Below, piece by piece: positions 46,644-54,546 of a DNA stretch of 64,000 nt. The notes beneath the pieces are model-generated. The model saw only the letters and a list, made by a program, of their open reading frames with translations, was not told where the DNA came from and ran no database searches. This DNA is from Flavobacterium aquidurense (GTDB taxonomy: Bacteria > Bacteroidota > Bacteroidia > Flavobacteriales > Flavobacteriaceae). Numbering within the stretch: position 1 is the stretch's first letter; the number at the start of each line of letters is the position of its first letter. The translations under genes and the position numbers were made by a program. The stretch spans positions 1 to 64,000 of the forward strand of contig NZ_JRLF01000001.1 of NCBI RefSeq assembly GCF_001404985.1, read 5' to 3'.

Positions 46644-46868
46644 AATTTTAATCGGCGCGAGGTTGGTTAGCCTTTTCGCAGAGTTTATAAAAAAGAATTA
46701 TTCGCATTTTGTGTCATTTCGAGGAACGACAAACTGTATGTTTAATTTGCTAAAGAAAACTTTGTGAACTCCCCGAAAAACCTTAAGATTCTTGAGTTTA
46801 AATAAAATACAAAATCAAACAACCTAAAACATGAAACTTTAAACTAAAAAAACTTTTATATATTTTCG

Positions 46869-46876
46869 TATATTTG
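46869..46876 (+). promoter_or_regulatory. Candidate -7 box for the AraC gene at 46896
   Basis: TATATTTG matches TAnnTTTG and stands 19 bp before the start codon. No good -33 TTG was seen. Confidence 0.45.
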
Positions 46877-46895
46877 AATTTTACAATTCACTCTT

Positions 46896-47819
46896 ATGAA
46901 ATCACTCGATTCGTTTTATCAGGATATTACAAAAGGCTCTTCAATTGATCCGAGTTCATTATTACCCAATGACATCAAAAAAGAGATTGGTCATTTTAAT
47001 GTATTCGACATTAGGGAACTTCTAGAACGCATGCAGGGAAAGTCGGTAATGCCTTATGACCGACGTGCATATTATAAAATCAGCTTGATAAAAGGGAACA
47101 ATCGTGCTGAATATGCTGATAAAATAATTAATATCGAAAAGCAGGGACTTTTATTTGCTACACCCAAAATCCCATACAATTATCTGCCGCAAGACACCAA
47201 TCAATCCGGCCAGTTTTGTGTTTTTACGAGTGAGTTTTTATCGAAAAACAAAAGCGGAATTGACTTAGACGAATTGCCAATTTTTGCTTCAGACGGTTAT
47301 CCTATTTTTCAGCTTACAGATGAAGAAGTTCTTGAAGTTGAATTGATTTTCAATAAAATACAAAAAGAAATCAATTCTGATTATATCTATAAATACGATC
47401 TGATTCGGAATTATGTAGCAGAGTTAATTCACTTTGGACAAAAATTACAACCTATAACCGCCTTATATTCTAAGCATAATTCAGCAGCAAGAGTTTCTTC
47501 TTTATTTGCCGAATTACTGGAAAGACAATTCCCAATTGAATCACCAAATCAACGATTAGAATTGAGAACTGCCAAAGATTTTGCTGAACGATTATCAGTT
47601 CACGTCAATCATTTGAATAAAGTTCTAAAAGAAAATACAGGAAAAACCACAACCGAATTGATCAGTACAAGATTAACGAATGAAGCCAAAATCCTTTTAA
47701 AACAAACAGATTGGAACATTTCTGAGATAGCTTTTTCACTAGGTTTTGAAGAATTGGCGCATTTTTCTAATTTCTTCAAAAAACAAACTTCTTTTACGCC
47801 TTTGGCTTTTAGATTGTAG
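46896..47819 (+). CDS. AraC-family transcriptional regulator
   Basis: This 307-residue protein has an N-terminal AraC ligand-binding-like region (RRAYYKISLIKGNNRAEYADKIINIEKQGLLFATPKIPY) and a C-terminal AraC domain from about 210 (ELRTAKDFAERLSVHVNHLNKVLKE, DWNISEIAFSLGFEELAHFSNFFKKQT). It is directly before two short-chain dehydrogenase genes in the same direction, a common pairing in Bacteroidota, so it probably regulates them. Confidence 0.9.
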   Translation: MKSLDSFYQDITKGSSIDPSSLLPNDIKKEIGHFNVFDIRELLERMQGKSVMPYDRRAYYKISLIKGNNRAEYADKIINIEKQGLLFATPKIPYNYLPQDTNQSGQFCVFTSEFLSKNKSGIDLDELPIFASDGYPIFQLTDEEVLEVELIFNKIQKEINSDYIYKYDLIRNYVAELIHFGQKLQPITALYSKHNSAARVSSLFAELLERQFPIESPNQRLELRTAKDFAERLSVHVNHLNKVLKENTGKTTTELISTRLTNEAKILLKQTDWNISEIAFSLGFEELAHFSNFFKKQTSFTPLAFRL

Positions 47820-47935
47820 ATTCTGATTTTAGATTGTCGATTGTTGCAGAATAGTAACCTCAAATCTTTTACTCCTGATTTGAATTTCGCAAACATCGAT
47901 TTGATATTTACAAATTCCCAAACCTACTTCGCTCC

Positions 47936-47943
47936 TACCTTTG
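47936..47943 (+). promoter_or_regulatory. -7 box that decides the SDR start
   Basis: TACCTTTG fits TAnnTTTG. The upstream TTG at 47941 falls inside this box, so it cannot be the translation start if the promoter is used. The ATG at 47971 is preferred. Confidence 0.5.
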
Positions 47944-47970
47944 TCTTATCAATTTAAAAGATCGAAAAAG

Positions 47971-48699
47971 ATGAACTTATCAAACAACAAAATTCTAATT
48001 ACTGGCGGTGCAACTGGTATTGGACTTGGATTAACCGAAAGATTTATTGAGGAAAATAACACTGTAATTATTTGCGGCAGACGTGAATCTGTTTTAAATG
48101 AAGTTAAAGCAAAATTTCCAACCGTAATTACAAAAGTATGCGACCTGGCAATCGAAGCTGAACGCAAAGCACTTTACGAATGGATTGCAGAAAATCACAG
48201 CGATTTAAATGTTTTAATTAATAATGCAGGAATTCAAAAATGGGTTTCGGTTACAGATGTAGACTTTTTCGAAAGTGCCAAAACTGAAATCGCAACAAAT
48301 ATAGAAGCTCCTTTACATTTAACTTCTCTTTTTATTCAGTTAAAGTCGCTTACAACCGTAATGAATGTAACTTCCGGATTATCACTTTCTCCATTTGCAA
48401 AAGTTCCGGTTTATTCAGCTACCAAAGCATTTTTCCGTTCATTCACTATTTCACTTCGTCATATATTAAAAGGTAAAAATATTGAAGTAATCGAAATTAT
48501 TCCGCCTGCATTAAATACAGATTTAGGAGGTGTTGGTTTACACGACGTACATCCGGCGGTAAGTGATTTTATCGCCTCTATTTTTGAGCAATTAAAAGAC
48601 GGCAAAGACGAACTTACTTTTGGAACCAGCGCAACAAGAATCAATGCAAGTGTTCCTGAGCTGAAAGCATCATTTAACGCATTACATTCTAATTTGTAA
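47971..48699 (+). CDS. Short-chain dehydrogenase (DltE-like)
   Basis: This 242-residue SDR starts at the ATG MNLSNNKILITGG. The cofactor block is TGGATGIGLGLTERF, NNAG is in VLINNAGIQ, and the catalytic YSATK is in VPVYSATKAFFRS. It belongs to a group named after DltE-type oxidoreductases, substrate unknown. A 10-residue extension to the TTG at 47941 is possible but less likely, since that TTG lies in a promoter box. Confidence 0.88.
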   Translation: MNLSNNKILITGGATGIGLGLTERFIEENNTVIICGRRESVLNEVKAKFPTVITKVCDLAIEAERKALYEWIAENHSDLNVLINNAGIQKWVSVTDVDFFESAKTEIATNIEAPLHLTSLFIQLKSLTTVMNVTSGLSLSPFAKVPVYSATKAFFRSFTISLRHILKGKNIEVIEIIPPALNTDLGGVGLHDVHPAVSDFIASIFEQLKDGKDELTFGTSATRINASVPELKASFNALHSNL

Positions 48700-48710
48700 G
48701 CTTGTGAAAT

Positions 48711-48781
48711 GTAAAATGTGATTTGTAAAATACTTTATACTAAAACATCTCACATACTAAGTATCACAAATCACATTTTAC
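48711..48781. repeat. Inverted repeat between the two SDR genes
   Basis: GTAAAATGTGATTTGT (48711-48726) and ACAAATCACATTTTAC (48766-48781) are exact reverse complements. Further partial copies (TCACAAATCACATTTCAC) follow up to 48816. It could form a long hairpin between the genes. Confidence 0.75.
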
Positions 48782-48836
48782 TTCTAACATCTAACATTTC
48801 ACAAATCACATTTCACATAAAAACAAATAAATAAAT

Positions 48837-49601
48837 ATGGCAGTAAATACAAAAATAGCTCTTGTTACAGGCGGTAGCAGAGGTTTAGGGAAAAATATGG
48901 CAATCGCAATTGCAAAAAAAGGAATCGATGTAATCATTACCTACAACAGTAAAAAAGAGGAAGCTGATGCTGTTGTAAAAGAGATCGAAAATTTAGGCCA
49001 AAAAGCGGCTTCATTACAATTAAATGTAGCTGAATCAGGTACATTTGACGGCTTTTTCACTAATGTTTCAGAGGTTTTAAAAAATACTTTTAAAACAGAT
49101 AAATTTGACTTTTTGGTAAACAATGCCGGGATAGGAATTCACAATTCATTTATTGGAACGACAGAAGAAGAATTTGATCAATTGACAAATATTCAGTTTA
49201 AAGGACCATTTTTCCTGACTCAAAAAGCTTTGACTATTATAAATGACGGTGGCGGAATTGTAAATATTTCAACCGGTTTAGCACGTTTTTCATTTCCTGG
49301 TTACGCAGCATATGCTGCTATGAAAGGCGCAATTGAAACCTTAACAAAATATCAGGCGAAAGAATTAGGTCAAAGAAAAATCAGGGTAAATGTTGTGGCT
49401 CCCGGAGCTATTGAAACTGATTTTGGTGGTGGAGTTGTTCGTGATAATGAGCAAATGAACCAACAAATTGCATCAGTTACCGCTTTAGGCAGAGTGGGTT
49501 TACCGGATGATATTGGCGGTGTTGTTGCTTTTTTATGTACCGAAGATGCAAAATGGGTAAATGCGCAGCGTATTGAAGTTTCTGGAGGAATGATGCTTTA
49601 A
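48837..49601 (+). CDS. Short-chain dehydrogenase (FabG-like)
   Basis: This 254-residue SDR has TGGSRGLGKN at the start, NNAGIGIHNSF, the catalytic YAAMK (SFPGYAAYAAMKGA) and a typical C-terminal GGVVAFLCTEDAKWVNAQRIEVSGGMML. In YAAMK the YxxxK spacing is kept. The substrate cannot be told. It is the second SDR downstream of the AraC regulator, 137 bp after the first across an inverted repeat. Confidence 0.92.
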   Translation: MAVNTKIALVTGGSRGLGKNMAIAIAKKGIDVIITYNSKKEEADAVVKEIENLGQKAASLQLNVAESGTFDGFFTNVSEVLKNTFKTDKFDFLVNNAGIGIHNSFIGTTEEEFDQLTNIQFKGPFFLTQKALTIINDGGGIVNISTGLARFSFPGYAAYAAMKGAIETLTKYQAKELGQRKIRVNVVAPGAIETDFGGGVVRDNEQMNQQIASVTALGRVGLPDDIGGVVAFLCTEDAKWVNAQRIEVSGGMML

Positions 49602-49637
49602 AATAATTATTAATTGTGAATTATAATTCACTTTTTT

Positions 49638-49670
49638 AAACCCGACAGGTTTTAAAAACCTGTCGGGTTT
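49638..49670. terminator. Hairpin with CCCGACAGG stem
   Basis: AAACCCGACAGGTTTT and AAAACCTGTCGGGTTT form a long perfect stem after the SDR gene. It acts as a terminator in both directions. Confidence 0.85.
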
Positions 49671-49688
49671 ATTATGCTACAACAAAAC

Positions 49689-49721
49689 AAAACCCGACAG
49701 ATTAAAAAATCTGTCGGGTTT
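49689..49721. terminator. Second CCCGACAG hairpin
   Basis: AAACCCGACAGATT and AATCTGTCGGGTTT form a second stem 18 bp after the first, before the convergent gene at 49758. The pair looks like a duplicated repeat unit. Confidence 0.8.
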
Positions 49722-49757
49722 GTCATTAAATATAATGAATTTAGTAAGTATTCCGTA

Positions 49758-50231
49758 TTAATCTTTTTCGACAATGACATCGAAACCTCCATTTTTATCA
49801 AAGACAACATCATAAAATTTGGAGTCTTTTTGTATACCTACTTCATAGGTTGTTTTGTTTTTGTCATCTACTACAACCGCTATTTCCTTAACGGCATTAG
49901 TTGGATAATTTTTCTTAAGATAGGTCTGCGCTTTCTGCGGAAGCTGGCTTAACGGAATCTGCAATTCATAAGCTTTAAGAACACCCAAATTATCGTAAAC
50001 CGCTAATGCTTTTGTCTTTTTATCAGTTGTATATTTTGCTTCATATCGAATTTCGTCATCGTCATCACCCACATATTCCATAGTCCAAACCGGTACTTTA
50101 CCAGGATATTCTTTTTGAAAAGCAAACACCACTATTTCTGGCGGAGTGACTGCTTTATTAGGAGAAACTCCATTTTGCCCAATCAAAAAACTACTGTATA
50201 AAAAGGCAATAGCAAAGAAAATATTTTTCAT
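49758..50231 (-). CDS. Exported PepSY-like (DUF2874-type) protein
   Basis: This 157-residue protein starts at the ATG at 50231, with a signal peptide (MKNIFFAIAFLYSSFLIGQNG). The body has two PepSY-like halves (VVFAFQKEYPGKVPVWTMEY, then LPQKAQTYLKKNYPTNAVKEIAVVVDD and a closing YDVVFDKNGGFDVIVEK). It is secreted or periplasmic and of unknown role. A TTG ten codons upstream could extend it, but it would spoil the signal peptide. Confidence 0.85.
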   Translation of the reverse strand: MKNIFFAIAFLYSSFLIGQNGVSPNKAVTPPEIVVFAFQKEYPGKVPVWTMEYVGDDDDEIRYEAKYTTDKKTKALAVYDNLGVLKAYELQIPLSQLPQKAQTYLKKNYPTNAVKEIAVVVDDKNKTTYEVGIQKDSKFYDVVFDKNGGFDVIVEKD

Positions 50232-50381
50232 GATTCCCGATTTTAAATTAACAATTTTCAAAATAACGTATTAAAATTACTACTTTATTTTGAAGTAAAT
50301 ATCAAATTATAAAAAAATGTTAAAATAGACGGTAACAATTTTTACTTTAGCACGTCTTACGTTAAACCAAACCTTAAAAAA

Positions 50382-51104
50382 ATGAAATTCAACCTAAAAC
50401 ATTTTGAAAATTCACCGCAGCTTTATGCCCGCATCGCCGGAATATTATACCTGGTTATAATAGTTATGGGATTTTGTGCCGAAACATTTGTCAGAAATAA
50501 ACTTTTTGTTTCCGGAGATGCAACTGCCACAGCAAACAATATTATACATGCCGAGTTTTTGTGGAAAATTGGAATTACAGCTGACCTGATCATGCAAATT
50601 TGCGATCTGCCTGTAATGATTATTCTTTATTATCTTTTAAAACCTATAAGCAAAAAACTGGCTTTGCTTAATTTGTCTTTCAATTTGATACAAACTGCTG
50701 TATTGGTTGCGAATAAGTTAAATCTTTTAGCTGCATTATTCTTTCTGGGTGATGCTGCATATCTAAAATCTTTTACACCGGATCAATTGCATACTTTATC
50801 TTATCTTTCGATTAAACTGCACGATTTTGGCTTTGGTGTTGGACTGATTTTCTTTGGGTTTGTATGTCTGTTTGAAGGTTATTTAATTTTTAAATCCGGA
50901 TATTTCCCTAAAACAATTGGAGTTTTAATGGCAATTGCAGGAATCTGTTATTTGTTTAACAGTTTTGCGTTAATCCTTATTCCGCAGCTTTCAAGTATCG
51001 CCATATTAATGCCGTGTTTGCTTGCTGAATTATCATTGAGTTTATGGCTTGTTTTTAAAGGAGTAAATCTGCCGGTCTGGAAACAACACTTTCAGCTAAA
51101 ATAA
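50382..51104 (+). CDS. DUF4386-type integral membrane protein
   Basis: This 240-residue protein has about six hydrophobic helices (LYLVIIVMGFCAETFVR, LIMQICDLPVMIILYYLL, LNLLAALFFLGDAAYL, FGVGLIFFGFVCLFEGYLI, IGVLMAIAGICYLFNSFAL). The start RIAGILYLVIIVMG and the block DLPVMIILYYLLKPISKKLALL resemble the DUF4386 family. The role is unknown. A terminator follows at 51172. Confidence 0.8.
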   Translation: MKFNLKHFENSPQLYARIAGILYLVIIVMGFCAETFVRNKLFVSGDATATANNIIHAEFLWKIGITADLIMQICDLPVMIILYYLLKPISKKLALLNLSFNLIQTAVLVANKLNLLAALFFLGDAAYLKSFTPDQLHTLSYLSIKLHDFGFGVGLIFFGFVCLFEGYLIFKSGYFPKTIGVLMAIAGICYLFNSFALILIPQLSSIAILMPCLLAELSLSLWLVFKGVNLPVWKQHFQLK

Positions 51105-51171
51105 AAAACTAAAGATAAGAGATAAAAAAATCGTAGAGAAAAAATCACTTGTTTTCCAATATATTAAAATC

Positions 51172-51212
51172 AAAAAAGCCTGCCGGAAATTAATCTTGCA
51201 GGCTCTTTTTTT
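51172..51212. terminator. Bidirectional terminator
   Basis: AGCCTGC (51177-51183) and GCAGGCT (51198-51204) pair around a 14-base loop, with A and T runs outside. It lies between the convergent DUF4386 gene and the response-regulator gene. Confidence 0.82.
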
Positions 51213-51250
51213 GAAATAATTGAATTAGTAAGCAAATTTATTTCTAAAGT

Positions 51251-51949
51251 TTATTTCTTTAATCGGTCAGATAATTCTCTTTTATACGTAATCCCAACCG
51301 GAAGTTTTTCATTTTTGATCACAACAAAATCTTTGTCTGTTGTATCTATTTTATCCAATGCTACAATGTATGATTTATGAATGCGCATGAAGTTTTTCTC
51401 CGGCAAACATTTCTCTAACTCACTGGTTGTAATCGAAGCGAGATACGTTCTTTTTATCGTGTGTAGTTTTACATAGTTACCAAAACTCTGTGCAAACAAA
51501 AGTTGATCTAATTCGATATCCATAAAATAACCATCGACTTTAACGCTAACAGAATTTACAATCGTTTCTTCTGTCTTTGTTTTTAAGGATTCAGTTGCAA
51601 AAAAACGATCAATTGCTTTTAAGAACCTTGGAAAATAAATTGGTTTTAAGAGATAATCTATTACACCATAATCATAACTTTCAAGAGCAAATTCAGAATA
51701 AGCCGTTGTCAGGATCGTTTTAGGATGCGTTGGTAGAATCTTTAGCAATTCCATTCCTGAAATCTCCGGCATATTGATATCCAAAAACATTAAATCAACC
51801 GGATTTTCACGAAGATAATTCATTGCTTCGATACCATTATATCCTTGAAAAACCAACTCTAATTGTGGATTTTGCTTGATATAATTCGCCAACACATAAT
51901 GTGCTGCCGGTTCATCATCTACAATTATACATTTTTTGGGTTCTCTCAT
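51251..51949 (-). CDS. LytTR-family response regulator
   Basis: This 232-residue protein has a receiver domain (phospho-acceptor D57 in LMFLDINMP, K in LLKPI) followed by a LytTR DNA-binding domain from about 130 (LLFAQSFGNYVKLHTIKRTYLASI, FMRIHKSYIVALDKI). It overlaps its sensor kinase gene by 4 bases (ATGA), so the pair is coupled. The divergent efflux operon behind the kinase is the likely target. Confidence 0.93.
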   Translation of the reverse strand: MREPKKCIIVDDEPAAHYVLANYIKQNPQLELVFQGYNGIEAMNYLRENPVDLMFLDINMPEISGMELLKILPTHPKTILTTAYSEFALESYDYGVIDYLLKPIYFPRFLKAIDRFFATESLKTKTEETIVNSVSVKVDGYFMDIELDQLLFAQSFGNYVKLHTIKRTYLASITTSELEKCLPEKNFMRIHKSYIVALDKIDTTDKDFVVIKNEKLPVGITYKRELSDRLKK

Positions 51950-52986
51950 TCTACAAACTTTTTCAACTGCAGTTTCAAATCTACGATATAAGTGTTCTTA
52001 TCGTCCTGAATATCTAATTTATAGTCTTTTCCATAAATCAAATTCAAACGTTCGATTGTGTTTTTCAAGCCAATTTTAGTCGAAACTACATCTGTTTTTT
52101 TCGTTGGTATAGAGTTTACGGCATGCAAATGCAATAAACCGTTTTCGACTGTAATAATAATCCTCACAAAGCACTTTTCGATAGCGCATGTTCCGTGCTT
52201 AAAAGCATTTTCGATAAAAGCAATCAACAGCATTGGCGAAACTTTATACGCGTTTTCATTATCGATTTTACAATCATAAGTAATGTCGCAACGGTATCCT
52301 ACCCTTTCTTTTTCAAGCTGAACATAACTGTTTATAAACTCCAGTTCATCCTCAAGAGAAACACATTTTTTACTGTTGCTTTCCAGTTGATAACGCATTA
52401 ACTGTGACACTTTCATGATAAGATCCGGTGTTCTTTCCGGAAATTCCAGACTTATGCCGTAAAGCGTATTAAAGGTATTAAATAAAAAATGAGGATTTAA
52501 TTGTCCTTTCAGCGAATTCAACTGCATTTCATTAAACAATAATGCTTCATCAGTTTGTTTTCTATGAATCCTGTAGAATTTAAATACAATTATAGGGCTC
52601 AAAATACAAACCAATGTTCCTAAAACACTTGCCAGTTGATACATATAACTGCGCTGATGCGAATTTTGATACAAACGGCAATTGCTAAACATGTCGAGCA
52701 TCATGATCTCGTATAAAACTATCGAGAAAACAAAAACCCCAAAAAGCGTTAAAAATATATAAGTTAAAGGACGTTGAGTTTTAAAAAGAATTGGCAAAAG
52801 AAAGAAACGGTTAAATTGAGCGTGCATGTATAAAATAAAATAGAAAAACACACCCATTAATATGGAGGCTAAAGAACTAAATAACATCCAGTCATTTTTT
52901 AACGTATAGATCGTAAATGAAAAGGCAACAACGGCAATCTCCTGCCACCATTTGTTATCCAATATGTTATCAAATTTTTTATTCAT
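51946..52986 (-). CDS. LytS/YehU-type sensor histidine kinase
   Basis: This 346-residue protein has four hydrophobic segments (about 15-35, 38-55, 75-95, 117-137) and a His_kinase domain with H166 in LNPHFLFNTFNTLYG. YVQLEKERVG and the N-box MLLIAFIENAFKHG complete it. It has no extracellular sensor domain, so it probably senses within the membrane. It is the promoter-proximal gene of the pair and divergent from the TolC-RND operon. Confidence 0.93.
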   Translation of the reverse strand: MNKKFDNILDNKWWQEIAVVAFSFTIYTLKNDWMLFSSLASILMGVFFYFILYMHAQFNRFFLLPILFKTQRPLTYIFLTLFGVFVFSIVLYEIMMLDMFSNCRLYQNSHQRSYMYQLASVLGTLVCILSPIIVFKFYRIHRKQTDEALLFNEMQLNSLKGQLNPHFLFNTFNTLYGISLEFPERTPDLIMKVSQLMRYQLESNSKKCVSLEDELEFINSYVQLEKERVGYRCDITYDCKIDNENAYKVSPMLLIAFIENAFKHGTCAIEKCFVRIIITVENGLLHLHAVNSIPTKKTDVVSTKIGLKNTIERLNLIYGKDYKLDIQDDKNTYIVDLKLQLKKFVE

Positions 52987-53040
52987 TTTTAAAATTTAAA
53001 TAGTCTACAAATTAACCACTAATTTTTAATTTAAATTCCC

Positions 53041-53092
53041 AATAAATGACAAATTCAATTGGTCATTTATTATCGCAGTACATCATTTATTG
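53041..53092. promoter_or_regulatory. Candidate LytTR binding repeats in the TCS/efflux gap
   Basis: AATAAATGAC (53041-53050) is inverted against GTCATTTATT (53062-53071), and TCATTTATT repeats directly at 53063 and 53083, a 20-bp pitch. This pitch suits LytTR proteins. The block lies between the kinase start and the efflux promoter. Confidence 0.55.
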
Positions 53093-53116
53093 GCGGTCAA
53101 ATTGAAGTAAGACAAA

Positions 53117-53124
53117 TAATTTTG
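53117..53124 (+). promoter_or_regulatory. Candidate -7 box of the efflux operon
   Basis: TAATTTTG fits TAnnTTTG and stands 27 bp before the TolC start. A TTG at 53090-53092 is 24 bp upstream, slightly long for a -33 box. The site lies just downstream of the repeats at 53041-53092. Confidence 0.45.
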
Positions 53125-53150
53125 TTAGATAATTTCATACCACTAATTTT

Positions 53151-54536
53151 ATGTACTTCAGAAAAATTACTTTGTTAGTTTTCTTGATTTTTGCCTGTGG
53201 TAGTTATTCTCAAAACCTGACTTTAAAAGAAGCTATAAAAACAGGTTTAGAAAACTACGGTTCCATCAAAGCAAAAAGCAATTACACGAATGCATCACGC
53301 GAGAGCCTCAAGCAATCCAAGCGTGATTATTTGCCAAATCTAAATTTATCGGCACAACAAGATTACGGAACCATCAACGGGCAAAACGGTGCTTTGTATG
53401 GTTTTAATGGTTTAGGAACCGCTTCTTCCGGACCTGCATTGCCGGACCAAAACTGGAACTCGGCTTTTGGTGCTTTATATCTGGTCAACATGAACTGGGA
53501 TTTTTTCACTTTTGGAAAAACCAAAGAAAGAATCAATTTGGCTAAAGTAGATGTTCAGGCAAAAGAAAATGACCTCAAACAAGAGCAATTTCAGCAGGAA
53601 ATCAAAATTTCAGCTGCTTATTTGAATTTACTGGCAAGCCAAAGATTATTGATTTCGCAGCAAAAGAATTTAAGCCGTGCCGAAGTTTTTAAGAAAACTG
53701 CCGTTGCACGAGTTAAAAACGGATTGTTGGCCGGAGTCGATTCTACATTGGCTACAGCCGAAGTTTCGAAAGCCAAGATTGCTTTGAACCTTGCTAAAAA
53801 CTTTGTCAAGGAACAAAACAATAAATTAGTTGATTTGATGGGCGTTGCGCCACAGGATTTTGTTACAGATACTTTGTTTGTAAACGAGATCCCAAAAGAA
53901 GTTCTTAGAGGAACTGCAACTTCTGATAGTCTGCACCCTTTGCTTCAATACTACAAAACTAAGATTGATTACAGCAATCAGCAAGCAAAATTATACAAAC
54001 GTTTTTATTATCCTACGATGAGCGCATTTGGTGTTTTGCAAACGCGTGCTTCAGGATTTAACAGCGATTATATCACGGATCAAACTTCCTTCAATAGAAA
54101 TTATTGGGATGGTGTAAATCCGGATCGTACCAATTATTTAGTCGGAATTGGGATTAGCTGGAACCTTACAACTCCTTTTAGGGCAAGCAAACAAGTAAGT
54201 GCACAAAAATTTGTTTCGCAAGGTTTGCAGGAAGAATACAATCAGGCAGACAGAGAATTGAAATCGCAATTGAAACTTGCCGACGATAAAATACAAATCA
54301 CATTAGACAATTTTGCCGAAGCGCCAATTCAGGTTGATGCAGCAAAAAGAGCGTATTTGCAAAAATCGACTTTATACAAAAACGGACTTACCGATTTAAC
54401 AGATATTACCCAAACATTGTATACGCTGAATCGTGCCGAAATTGACCGCGATATCGTCAACAATAATGTATGGCAATCGTTTTTGCTTAAAGTAGCTGCT
54501 ACTGGTAATTTTGACTTATTTATAAATGAATTTTAA
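53151..54536 (+). CDS. TolC-family outer-membrane efflux protein
   Basis: This 461-residue protein has a signal peptide (ending GSYSQ) and two repeated coiled-coil halves (ESLKQSKRDYLPNLNLSAQQ, LKEAIKTGLENYGSIKAKSNYTNA, and SQKFVSQGLQEEYNQADRELKSQLKLADDKI). It forms the outer-membrane channel of the tripartite pump. It is 10 bp before the RND permease, first in the operon. Confidence 0.93.
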   Translation: MYFRKITLLVFLIFACGSYSQNLTLKEAIKTGLENYGSIKAKSNYTNASRESLKQSKRDYLPNLNLSAQQDYGTINGQNGALYGFNGLGTASSGPALPDQNWNSAFGALYLVNMNWDFFTFGKTKERINLAKVDVQAKENDLKQEQFQQEIKISAAYLNLLASQRLLISQQKNLSRAEVFKKTAVARVKNGLLAGVDSTLATAEVSKAKIALNLAKNFVKEQNNKLVDLMGVAPQDFVTDTLFVNEIPKEVLRGTATSDSLHPLLQYYKTKIDYSNQQAKLYKRFYYPTMSAFGVLQTRASGFNSDYITDQTSFNRNYWDGVNPDRTNYLVGIGISWNLTTPFRASKQVSAQKFVSQGLQEEYNQADRELKSQLKLADDKIQITLDNFAEAPIQVDAAKRAYLQKSTLYKNGLTDLTDITQTLYTLNRAEIDRDIVNNNVWQSFLLKVAATGNFDLFINEF

Positions 54537-54546
54537 TTAGATCCCA

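Noticed and set aside
47941..47970. TTG start for the first SDR
   Set aside because: The TTG lies in the -7 box TACCTTTG, and the following ATG gives the standard SDR length.
49674..49952. 92-codon plus-strand frame
   Set aside because: It runs through the second CCCGACAG hairpin and antisense to the PepSY-like gene, with no domain.
50232..50261. TTG start extending the PepSY-like gene
   Set aside because: It places ten polar residues before an otherwise complete signal peptide, so ATG 50231 is preferred.
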